A DNA stretch of 64,000 nucleotides from Larimichthys crocea (Eukaryota > Chordata > Actinopteri > Sciaenidae): positions 3,586,642-3,650,641 of the forward strand of contig NC_040013.1 of NCBI RefSeq assembly GCF_000972845.2. Reading direction: 5' to 3'. Both the position numbers and the translations under genes were made by a program. Each line of letters begins with the position of its first letter. Within the stretch, counting starts at the first letter, position 1. Positions 24,701 through 33,097 of the stretch are shown in pieces. Under the pieces are notes generated by a model, which searched no databases, was not told the DNA's origin, and was given only the letters and a program-made list of their open reading frames with translations.

Positions 24701-26967
24701 TCATGATAGAGGGGGTGGGAAGGGAAGAGAAATGGGGAGCTGGAGATAAAGCAAAAGAGGGAAAGTGGGGCAGGAGAGTGGAGCTCATGGTGGACGGCTG
24801 AGGATAGCGTGATGCATCATTAAACTGGTGATAAGTGTGAGTTTATAGAAATGGTGCAGTATATAATCTGCAATCAAAGTGCAGCACTCAGCATTGACGA
24901 TGCAGAGGAGGAGGTGATGAAATTGGGGCGACTGGTTGCTCCTTTATAGCTGGCAGGAACAACAAACAGCCAACTAATAGTTTTAATAAACAAATCCCCG
25001 TTGGGATTTCCCATGAGGCTGAGGGGCCTCAGCTGGAATGTTCACAGGGGCCAGCTGTTGTGCATTAGACGTAGCAGCCGGCCCCGGAAGCCCTGTGCCT
25101 GGTGTCCTCCAGCCCCTTGCCTAGCTCAGCATGGAGGAGAGCATTCCTCCAGGCTGCCCCAGGAGAAGAGGGGCTGGCTGTCAGGCCATCCCATGTGGGG
25201 AGGGACCCGAGGTGGCGTAGGGCACGGGGAAAGCTCCCCTGCTGCACCTGGGATACAGTCTGCAGTCTCTGAGCTGGGCTGAGGAATGTCAGGAATAACA
25301 CGAATATCAACACAACTTCTCACATTCCACATCTGGAGCTAATGTCATGAGCAACGATGGAAGCATGGACGCTTCAGGAACTCACTGGAAGTTCGGGGGG
25401 GAAAATTAACTTTCCAGACATCCAGAGTTCCCGGCGGGAAAAAAAAGGTAAAGGTAAAATGGCGGGGCGACGTGGAATCGTTTGCTCCTCCGTACGCAGC
25501 CTTTGTAAAAATGTCACCAAATGCTAGACATCTGTACGAAAACAACTCGACCAAAATTAGTAGACGCCGGGGTGGAAGATTATCTTCAATCACCTCAACC
25601 ACTGCCACCCAAGCCTCTTTTTTTTTTTTTCCTCTGGTTTCCAGCAATGTGTTCCCCAGATGTTTATTCTGCCTTTATTAAGCAAGAAACATAAGGCCCT
25701 ATAAATGGACTGCTGGCTGGCTTTAGTTCTCCTGGGGCATAAATCCCCCTTACTTTACCTCATATGCTCGCTGCAGTGGGGCAGTTGAACATGTTTTTTT
25801 TTTTTACTTTGCCCATGTGCAGCTAGCATTTCTCCCACTGGGTCAAAGTACGCAGACAGTAACATACTGTGGGAACGAGCAGTGTCTCGGCAGCTGTGAA
25901 GAAAGTGCTGTTTTTACAACACCACCCAAAAAAATGTGTCACTGACTTATTGGTAGTCCATCCATCATGGGAGATAGTGTGTTTTGGCCCATGATGCGTC
26001 CCTTTCAAGTTCTGTCCAAATAAACCAAACGAATAATTGCTTCATAATTAAAAAATATATCAAACTAAGCCCAGAATCATTGCTGTCCAGTTCTCACCAA
26101 ATTTTTCATATGCATATATATAAAATACTCAATGTGTTTCTATTTATCTTAGTTTTGCAAGGCCAAGCCCGCTGGACCATGTGCACATGCTGGTGGTTGG
26201 AGAGAAAGCTGAACTCAGATCTGCCTGGCTGGGTCAGAGTCAGATTTAAAGTGACAGAGTTGTGTCAAAGAGGCAGGGCCAGATGATGGCTACAGTCAGC
26301 CTGCCCTCTCACTGATCTTCTTAATGTTTTACAGAGAGGCGACTCACCGCCCTGCGCTCCAGAGCTAAACTAGATCAAGATGTAAACTTCTGACCTAATA
26401 AGCCTTATTACTGCAACAAGTCCTCAATACAGTTAAATCTCAGGTCATGGGTTCAGAGTCATGGGTGTGTGGGCCTGATGGGAACACTGTACCCTCGCCT
26501 TGTCTGTCCATATGCATGGATTTCATGTAAACCCTATAACAGGACATGGAAACAGTGTCCACAATTATTGTGGCCGAAGCTTGAAATGAAGTTTTTCTTA
26601 CAAAAAGATCAGCGTGTGATCTCACCACCCAGCCTGCAGCACAGGCCACAGCAGGGTGGCCATATAATACATCATTAGTTCACAGTAAACTTGTCAGACT
26701 GTTCCACACTCACAGAGTAACGGTCCTGTTGGGCAGCAGGCTGGCGTCCGGAGGTTCACTCAGCTCCTCCTTGCTGCAGCTGACCCTTCTGCCCACAGTC
26801 TGGACGCCGTGCGCTTTGGACCTCTCGTCCGTGCAGCTGCATCCGCTGGTGGAGGCGAGTAACCCGGGACAAGCCTGGGAGAACCTCGGCTCCGAGGCGG
26901 ACAGCAGGAGCAGCATCAGTACCAGACGCCCCGGCAGCAGAGGGATGCCAACGCCGGGCGCAAACAT
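8704..26967 (-). CDS. adgra2: adgra2 (gpr124)-like adhesion GPCR A, 5' part: first two coding exons
   Basis: Exon 1 coding is 26967-26714 and exon 2 is 8775-8704; both junctions are phase 2. Together they encode about 108 residues: a signal peptide, a Cys-rich LRR N-cap and the first leucine-rich repeat. Subfamily-A adhesion GPCRs begin this way, and mammalian ADGRA2 has SGGDLPEPP ... LLPNGTVTL and NGSFLGLSLLEKL at the corresponding places. Here these read SKEELSEPP, LLPNRTVTL and NGSFFGFYALEKL. The EPP segment favours ADGRA2 over ADGRA3. ADGRA2 is a plasma-membrane co-receptor that acts with RECK to let Wnt7a/b signal through Frizzled in brain endothelium and neural-crest derivatives. The remaining LRRs, Ig, HRM, GAIN and seven-helix regions are off the left edge. 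Confidence 0.85.
9377..9556. mobile_element. MITE-like element with 19-bp inverted ends
   Basis: The left end TTAAAGAGTAACTCAACAC and the reverse complement of the right end TTAAAGAGTAACGTAACAC match at 17 of 19 positions, 180 bases apart. No coding capacity lies between. An internal inverted pair CAGTGATGT / ACATCACTG gives further hairpin potential. The TTAA at both outer ends could be the target duplication (piggyBac-type preference) or part of the repeat; the superfamily is not assigned. Confidence 0.65.
16045..16200. repeat. Fish dispersed repeat, second copy
   Basis: It contains TTTCTGGTCTTTATGCTAAG followed by CTGCTGGCTGCAGCTTTGTA and GAGAGTGGTATCAGTCTTCT, the same family as the copy at 20407 but with a longer right flank. 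Confidence 0.65.
18594..18730. repeat. Two (GT)n runs separated by about 70 bases
   Basis: The first run is 18594-18614; the second, interrupted by TATG units, is about 18685-18728. Confidence 0.9.
18879..18907. repeat. (CA)n microsatellite, one interruption
   Basis: CA run with a CTCA interruption. With the GT runs 150-280 bases upstream it forms an inverted GT/CA pair that could pair in RNA. Confidence 0.9.
20226..20434. repeat. Fish dispersed repeat, inverted-arm copy
   Basis: The left arm (20226-20254: AGCTTAGCATGCAGACTGGAAACAG) and right arm (20407-20434: CTGTTTCCAGTCTTTAAGCTAAGC) are imperfect inverted copies. The TTTCCAGTCTTTAAGCTAAGCTAA motif is one I recall as very common in percomorph genomes. 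Confidence 0.65.
21047..21076. repeat. 10-bp tandem repeat, three units
   Basis: CCCAAACTGA repeated three times (first unit preceded by CA). Confidence 0.85.
23361..23465. repeat. Fish dispersed repeat, third copy (diverged)
   Basis: It contains TTTCCAGTTTTAATGCTGAG, then CTGGCTGCTAGTTG and a diverged AGACATGAGAATGGTGCCAA block, in the same order as the copy at 16045-16200. Confidence 0.55.
23712..23739 (-). promoter_or_regulatory. G-quadruplex-type tract on the adgra2 sense strand
   Basis: C9-TA-C5-AA-C4-AA-C4 on the plus strand gives four G runs with 2-base loops on the minus strand, the adgra2 transcript strand. This satisfies the standard G4 pattern; formation is not shown. Confidence 0.6.
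24181..24220. repeat. (CTC)13 trinucleotide repeat
   Basis: Pure CTC/TCC run at the head of a 350-base pyrimidine-rich tract. The Glu-rich frame on the minus strand (24154-24393) is a by-product of the repeat. Confidence 0.95.
26714..26967 (-). CDS. adgra2: adgra2 exon 1 (signal peptide and LRR N-cap)
   Basis: The start chosen is the ATG at 26967-26965 (ACAATGT, A at -3). It is followed by a hydrophobic core LVLMLLLL at residues 15-22 and a plausible cleavage after about residue 25. An in-frame ATG at 27015 (GGGATGA) would add 16 residues before this signal peptide and is less likely. Cysteines at 33, 43, 45 and 64 form the LRRNT-type cap. N80-R-T is an N-glycosylation sequon. The donor is ACTCT/GTGAGTG. 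Confidence 0.86.
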
Positions 26968-27800
26968 TGTCCTTCGGCTGGATCTCACCTCAGCTGCACC
27001 CCCGCCTCCAGTCATCCCATATCTCCACCATGAAGCTCTCAAGGGGTGTTAAAGAGTTTGAGAGGAAGCGAAATGAATCTTTCAAGTCTTGAATGAATGG
27101 TAAAAGTTGCAGAGCTCAACAGTGAACACTCATCATCCGGTCATTTCACAAATATTCAGCACTGGTTTTCCAAGAGTGTGCCGTTATGTCATGGCAGCCA
27201 GGGCGCACAACTCCGCTTTGGTCCAAATGGTTAATAAATTGAAGGGATGTGTGAGTCCATCCAAACGTGTCCAACACTGAAAAACAGCCGCAGTAATCTG
27301 TCTTTAAAAAAAGATGTCTGTCTTATTAATTACTTTAAGAGATTTACATCATATTTAGGAGACTTGGGAGTGTCCGCTTTACCGTTATCTCCCTCTCTAA
27401 AAGTTAATCCAGAGGTTGATGAGATTCCCGGCTGAGCAGCCGCCGTCATCTGTGTGAAGAAGTCAAGAAAAAAGTATATTCTCAAAGTTTTGTCAGTTGT
27501 TTCGCTGCTCCTAAAAGTTTTCCTCCGTCTTTTTTTCCTCCGATCCTGGATCCTGCGCGCAGACTTCCCCACTTCCCCAACTTAAAAAAAAAAGAATTTA
27601 AAACACAGAGAGGAAAAAAAAAAAATATTTCGCAGAAAGAAATGAGCTGCTCTTGATCGGCTCCTGTGTAATTCCCCCAAAATCTAGCGGTTTTTGCCTG
27701 CTTGCCTCTGTCACACTCAAACTCACTTAGTTACTACCCCAAGTGCGCCCGTTCTGTCTCTGCGTCTGCGCTCTGGTCCCCGCGGTCCTAGCGCATCCAG
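26968..27800 (-). promoter_or_regulatory. adgra2: adgra2 5' UTR and probable promoter region
   Basis: Sequence upstream of the adgra2 ATG is relatively GC- and CpG-containing (for example around 27420-27570 and 27740-27800), unlike the AT-rich surroundings. I see no clear TATA box, so the transcription start cannot be placed. No acceptor consensus close above the ATG stands out, so the 5' UTR is probably continuous with exon 1. Confidence 0.4.
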
Positions 27801-27840
27801 CCAAGCCAAGCCAAGCCAAGCCAAGACAAACCAAGCCAAG
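27801..27840. repeat. CCAAG pentamer tandem repeat upstream of adgra2
   Basis: Five perfect CCAAG units are followed by ACAAA and two more CCAAG units, then a short GA run. On the adgra2 strand this reads CTTGG/TTGGC repeats, which contain nuclear-factor-I half-sites (TTGGC). It lies about 830 bases upstream of the ATG. Confidence 0.8.
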
Positions 27841-30144
27841 ACAGAGAGAGAGAGAGACATGAGAGGACATGTGACCACCTGAGCTCACTTCACACACCTT
27901 CACCAGACTTCATGACACACTTCAGAAGGCTACTTTATGCAAAACCATGCAAAATCTCAGTGTTCAAACATGTTATTTTTTATTATTGGGGCTTCAATTT
28001 TACATTTAAATATTAATAGGAATCATCATCATGTATCCCTATAAGGTCTTCTAAGAGAAAGGCTTGCAATATAGCATACTCGTTTGTTTATTATATATGT
28101 TTTTGTTGACAATAATCAATTCTTGGTCAGGTTGTATTGCAGGTGGCATGACCTTAAACACCCAAACTCTATACTGTCATAAACTGAACACATTATGGTG
28201 CAAAGAAGAAGATTATGGAGCTGTTTGATGCAGTTTATGGCATGGTAAATGCCACATTTCTGTTGTTGTGCTGCTTTACGAGCGTGTTGTAGAAGACAGG
28301 AAGGTCTCGATTGCAAACTAAAGTTATGAATGAGCGCTGCAGGTCTGTTGTGTATTGTGTGTTTTTAGCAGATCAAAGGCTTTTCATTCAATCAGCGGGA
28401 AGGAGGAGGAAGTTAAGACTTTTATAGATACACTTCAGTGAATTCTATAGCAGAAAGAGCGATGGCAGCACGGAACAATTTGATCTTGAAAATAAAAAAG
28501 GAGTCTGAGCTGTTATATTGTAGATGTTAACTTTATGATAGGAGCCAGTGCCATGTTTCTCTGTTCCAGAAACAATTATTTTCATGTCCAACTTGGAGGC
28601 CATTGGCAAGAGCGAGATACCCATAAAACAGTGCAATAGATAGGTTTTTATGTGGGGATGGCCACAGTCGGATGGGGGTGGAACTGAATGCAAACCAACC
28701 TGCTGAATGTGACACCCAAGCTGTTCTGTGCATGTCATGTGACGTTCTTGCATGTTCATACATCTTAGATTCAGAGATAAACAAATATTCCAAAAACTCA
28801 AAACTTCTGTTTGAAGAATGTTTTTAAAAAAGAGAGAGAGAAAGAAGCACACTGAATCCAAAAACTACAGAGATTCATAAACTTCCTCAAAGTCTCCTTT
28901 TCACTTAATTTTTTTTGCCTGTGTGTATGGAAAGTTCCCAAAATACAGCCCGGGACTCCATGGATTTCTGTTTTAAAAATACTTTTTGATATACGAGAGG
29001 CCCTTGAGACCGTAGCGATTCAAATCTGGAGAACATTTCAAAATATGAGAAGGTGAACGGGGAAAGCTTTTGAAAAGGGACTTAATGCAATTGGGCTTGA
29101 CATGTATTCACTGACATATCCAAACTGCAGGCACCTCAGTCGTGCAAGCATGCCCAGCAGTATAATGGTGCACTGTGCTCTGACCCGCACAGTGGACCCC
29201 GGGTTTGTTATTCCTGTATATGATACTGTACACTGGAGCAGGCTCAGAAAGCCAGCATGATTATTGAAAGAGTGGATGGGCGACTGCTCAGCAACGAAAC
29301 AGAGGGCTGTTTATCCAAGCTGTTAAATAAGGCTTCAAGTACAACACCCCCCTCCAACTCCACAAGGCCCAAATCTCTCTCATCTGGAGAGCACAGTTTC
29401 CATTTAAAATGTCACGTCCCGAACTGCACATTACATCAAATTGTACTTAATGGCATCCAGACAAACTTTAATGTCGTTCCAACATTTTCTCTCTATGCAC
29501 CCACAGCCCCCCTTGCTCCTTATAGCCAAGCAAGCAATCTCTCCTTCTCCCTGCTCCACATCTGGACTCCATTCCAGGTGGGGTATTGAGAAAGGGGAGA
29601 AAGTCGGGGAAGGAAAGGTGGAACGCAGAGAAGCTTGGAGGCTTTAGAAAAGTAGAAGTGAGATAATGTCTTGGGGAAGGTTTTTGGTGGAAGTTACGCA
29701 AGCTTTTGGGATGTCAGACAGACGATACGTGAGATTTGCAGTTGATTTCTCTTGGGCACGTTCCCGTTGTCCAAATCGCACGTTAGGGCAGAAATATCTT
29801 TAAACAATGAGGTTTTAAGCACAATGAGAGATGTGAACCAGACCAAGTGACTGCTGAGATCGAGGCATAGCTCGGCCGAGTGTTTCTGCCAAAGGATAAA
29901 CAAAAGAAAACTTCCAGCAGGGAAGCAAACGTCAAGCCCTCTGCAAGGCCTTGGGGCTGTTGCTGAGTCTTTCCTGATGAGGCCATGACATCTAGTGGTG
30001 TGATCAGCAGCACACACAGAGCGCCCACCCCTCTCCTCTGAGCTGCTCTGCCAGTCAGTCCTGCAGTCATGAGCATTTCCTGGACGGATGGTTTTAATTA
30101 AGGATTTATGGAGACATTAAACCCACCGCTCCCGCAATTTACAG

Positions 30145-30314
30145 GGTTATCAAATCATAATGTGGTGCCATATTTTGCAGCACTGAATACCTTTGTCGAC
30201 CGCTGGAAATAAATGTTAGCAGCAGCAGTGGTCACCCTGATGTCAGTAGCATTTAATCCAGTATAGTATATTTATAGATTATCAAATCATACTGTGGTGC
30301 TATATTTTGAAGCA
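30145..30314. repeat. Short direct duplication in the intergenic region
   Basis: A segment of about 38 bases (GGTTATCAAATCATAATGTG ... CATATTTTGCAGCA, 30145-30183) recurs at 30277-30314 with about five differences. The spacer is roughly 93 bases. Confidence 0.7.
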
Positions 30315-30662
30315 TCTTTAACAATGAATATTAACAGCAGTTGCATACAAATTGTATTATTATGAAGATATGTTTGAATATTCCTGTTTAAGCGCGTAAA
30401 CTATGGAATATTTTGTAAATCATACAAACTCTCAGTGCTGCAACAACTGAGTAAATCCATCTATGCATACACAGATAAATGCATGCTTAGCTGTATGTTT
30501 ACATAAACCAGCTCTAATTCTTATTATCACCTTTCTGCACAGATGATTAAATCAGCCTTTTATGTAAACATTAATTGTATTTGTCCATAAAATACTCAGT
30601 AATGCTGCAGGAGAGTTAGTGATACATATGAGCTACAGTTGGTTCACACAAACTGTAGTAAT

Positions 30663-30677
30663 GTTGCCCTCTGCTGG
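30663..30677 (-). promoter_or_regulatory. CTCF-like core motif between adgra2 and pdlim2
   Basis: The minus strand reads CCAGCAGAGGGCAAC, matching the CTCF core at 14 of 15 positions. It sits between the adgra2 promoter and the pdlim2 3' end, where a domain boundary would be plausible. Confidence 0.4.
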
Positions 30678-32289
30678 TTATCAGAGTGAATTATATCAAT
30701 ATTGATTGAAAGGATTTTTGCACATTATGATTCAAGTTAAAGGCAAAGAAAAGCAGGTAAACAGAGTCACGTCCATCCCTTTTTCAAAGACTGGTGGAAC
30801 ACCCGGAGATTTCTGTTTGTTACCTTCAGTTCAAGTTTGAACTCACTCTGCAAACACGCTGCATAACTTGAGGCCTCTCCTGTCAGATGTGGGTGACACC
30901 CTACTTGTCAAACCTGTCCTTTTAGAACAAGGATGTGGCTGATTTTTTATTTTGCACGACTCCATCCAGCATGTCATTCACATGGTTCAGACTGAGCCTG
31001 AACAACAGTCCCACAGTCCTCGTACTTAATAGAATGTATAAATGTGTGGTGAAACTGAGGTCATCGGTGTTCCTTTACACTGGTGTTGCCAAAACACACA
31101 CGAGGACAGTGTCAACAGAACAACTTCTTTTCATGGTGTTTGTTATGTAATCTGTCTATGAAACTATGATTGATTTGCATGTGTATTTTTATCCCAAGTG
31201 GAGATATAAAGTCTGATATGAAGTCATGTTTAATATCTATTTTCAGATTTAAACAGATGACGTAAGAGAGAAGGTTAATGATTTATTGTAACAAGGCCAT
31301 TTTCACAGCAGACATGTTGACATAGATAACTGTTTATTTGGATAGTCCTCGGACAGAAATTTTGGTAACTGTTTGCCAAATAAAAGGTTTGGTTTGGTTT
31401 CTTGGTGGTGAAACAGTCGAAATTTAAGAAAAATACACCACAGGTCTGTAGGGGGAATATCTAAATGAAGTGTTACCTAAAAAAGAAAAGCACAGATGTA
31501 ACTAATAAGGTGAATAATGGCTCTTGTTGTGCACGCTGGCTTACTGAAACATCCAACAAAGCAGTCATTAATGTAATTACTTACACGTGTGTTTTACTGC
31601 CAAGACAGGACAAAGTGTCAGCTGTGAAAGACAAAACCTCTCATTAGATAAAGCATCATCACACATTATTTTGTTTATTTATCCATCACGTGTGCCTTTA
31701 ATTAGGAGTTGAATATTTCTCATACCTCTGTGGCAAAGAGACAAAAACTTCCTTGACCTTGAGCTGCTGATGAACGCGTACTCGTGTCATGTGAAAGTCT
31801 TAAAGACGGGGCAGATGTCATCAGAAAGTGATTAAAACATTAATAATGGAGGAAGACGTTTAACCTCCTCTTACTCCAACACAGTCATGACCACTGAAGA
31901 AGCTTCGGGTTGTGTGATTTTATTAAGTGCCACATGAAATGCGAACATTATAGTGTATCTCTGAGTACTGCTGTTAAGTGTATCATCATCATCAATTCTT
32001 TCCACACTAAATGTCCTGTGCATACGTTATGCATTTAAATGGTCTATATCATAGAATACAGTTCAATCACAAAAACATCAAAATATTTGTATATTGAATT
32101 AATCTATAGTCCCTCATAAGCAACAAAACAGCAAAACAAGTCAGCATATATGTATTTTTGTCATTTTTTTTCTACTCGGATACAAAAGAAATAGAAAAAC
32201 TCAAAGGCTTTCGGCCCGACTTTAGCACAAAATTCACATACTCTCTCTATCTGTAACAACTTTGACCTCCTTTCTCTTCACTTGTGTCA

Positions 32290-32336
32290 TGCACACGCAC
32301 ACACACAGTCACACTCACTCTTACACACACACACAG
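32290..32336. repeat. Imperfect (CA)n in pdlim2 3' UTR
   Basis: CACACGCACACACACAGTCA followed by more CACA units, interrupted by TCTTA. Confidence 0.8.
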
Positions 32337-32875
32337 ATGTAGGAAAGGCATGCAGAAGCCACCACACTTCTACATGTGAAAGCATGCACTCATACACACC
32401 CACATAGCACTGTCTGTGTGCAGTGCATGGTTATAATGGCATGCAGTGTAGGTGAGATTTTGGTCCCTTTGTGGCAGCAGGAGATTCAAATGATCAATCC
32501 GGATCGTCAGAGTCAGAGAGCCAGTCCTGTTGAGTTTGTCTAAAGCGTTGGTTTTATGTAAGTCTGGCCTTAGTACAATGTGATGTGGCTTGAGTCCACA
32601 GCAGCTGTGCATCATTCGAGCTAAGAATAACCTAAAAAGAATGTGAAGGCAGAGCCATATGAAAAACAAAGACCTGGTTCTCATACAATTATAAGAAAGG
32701 CAAAAAAAAAAGTGAATCATAATATTGCAAATATGGTTAAATGTGATCAGAAAAGAACATCCTGTGCCATGTCGTTGACCAGCGTCCACCTCCACGCCCC
32801 GTCCCAAGGTCTATAACTGAGTCCGATGAGGTGGAGCTTCGGGCAGCGGGGCAGCACTCCACGTCCAGAGCAGGT

Positions 32876-32885
32876 GGGGGGGGGG
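32876..32885 (-). promoter_or_regulatory. Poly(C) tract 19 nt after the pdlim2 stop
   Basis: Ten G on the plus strand read as C10 in the pdlim2 mRNA. C-rich 3' UTR elements are known binding sites of PCBP/hnRNP-E proteins that stabilise mRNAs. A role here is inference; the run could also be a simple homopolymer. Confidence 0.3.
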
Positions 32886-32904
32886 CAGGTGTGAGGCGGC
32901 GTAC

Positions 32905-33097
32905 TCAGTGGCGAGGCGACACGGTGGCGTGAGGGTTGCTACTTAGGCCTTGGTGCCTCTCTTTGGCGTGCTTCTCACAGTACATCACGTCTCCGACCCA
33001 AAAGTGACCTCTCATCTTGAGGTTAAGGCCGCAATCTGTGCAGGTGTAGCACTCCGAGTGGCGGTAGTGGTCGTCCGTGATGCGCACAGCCACTGTG
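32905..33097 (-). CDS. pdlim2: pdlim2 exon 9 (LIM domain and stop)
   Basis: The exon encodes the remaining LIM zinc ligands and a short tail, with stop TGA at 32907-32905. The spacing C-X2-C-X17-H-X2-C-X2-C-X2-C-X17-C-X2-H is canonical. The residues YRHSECYTCTDCGLNLKMRG match mammalian PDLIM2 closely. The acceptor is CCCCACAG. Confidence 0.95.

Larger units (their letters stand above)
8776..26713 (-). other. adgra2 intron 1 (17.9 kb)
   Basis: This large first intron has no recognisable coding sequence on either strand. It contains the MITE-like element at 9377-9556, three copies of a fish dispersed repeat (16045-16200, 20226-20434, 23361-23465), several microsatellites, a CCT-repeat and pyrimidine-rich tract (24181-24560), and a quadruplex-type C tract (23712-23739). 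A TAAT/ATTA-rich, repeat-poor stretch lies at 14570-15200. Confidence 0.75.
27900..31918. other. Intergenic region between adgra2 and pdlim2
   Basis: About 4 kb of AT-rich sequence separates the adgra2 promoter region from the probable pdlim2 polyadenylation site. No exon with family resemblance was found; the 138-codon minus frame at 28445-28861 has none. It holds a duplicated 38-base segment (30145-30183 and 30277-30314) and a CTCF-like motif (30663-30677). Confidence 0.6.
31919..32904 (-). other. pdlim2: Probable pdlim2 3' UTR, extent uncertain
   Basis: No coding signal lies below the stop. The first canonical AATAAA on the minus strand is at 31924-31919, with a TG-rich stretch just below it, giving a 3' UTR of about 1 kb. 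Further AATAAA copies at 31674-31679, 31333-31338 and 31282-31287 are alternatives. The stretch contains an imperfect CA repeat (32290-32336) and a C10 tract soon after the stop. A 145-codon minus frame at 32370-32807 lies entirely within this UTR and has no family resemblance. Confidence 0.4.

Noticed and set aside
25696..25707. Apparent CArG box (CCTATAAATGG)
   Set aside because: Has seven A/T bases between CC and GG instead of six.
27013..27015. Upstream in-frame ATG for adgra2 exon 1
   Set aside because: Would place 16 Gly/Arg-rich residues before a normal signal peptide; the ATG at 26967 gives a standard signal sequence with A at -3.
28445..28861. 138-codon minus-strand open frame in the intergenic gap
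   Set aside because: No family motif, low-complexity hydrophobic mix, no splice or promoter context; consistent with chance.
32370..32807. 145-codon minus-strand open frame below the pdlim2 stop
   Set aside because: Lies in the probable pdlim2 3' UTR and has no recognisable domain.
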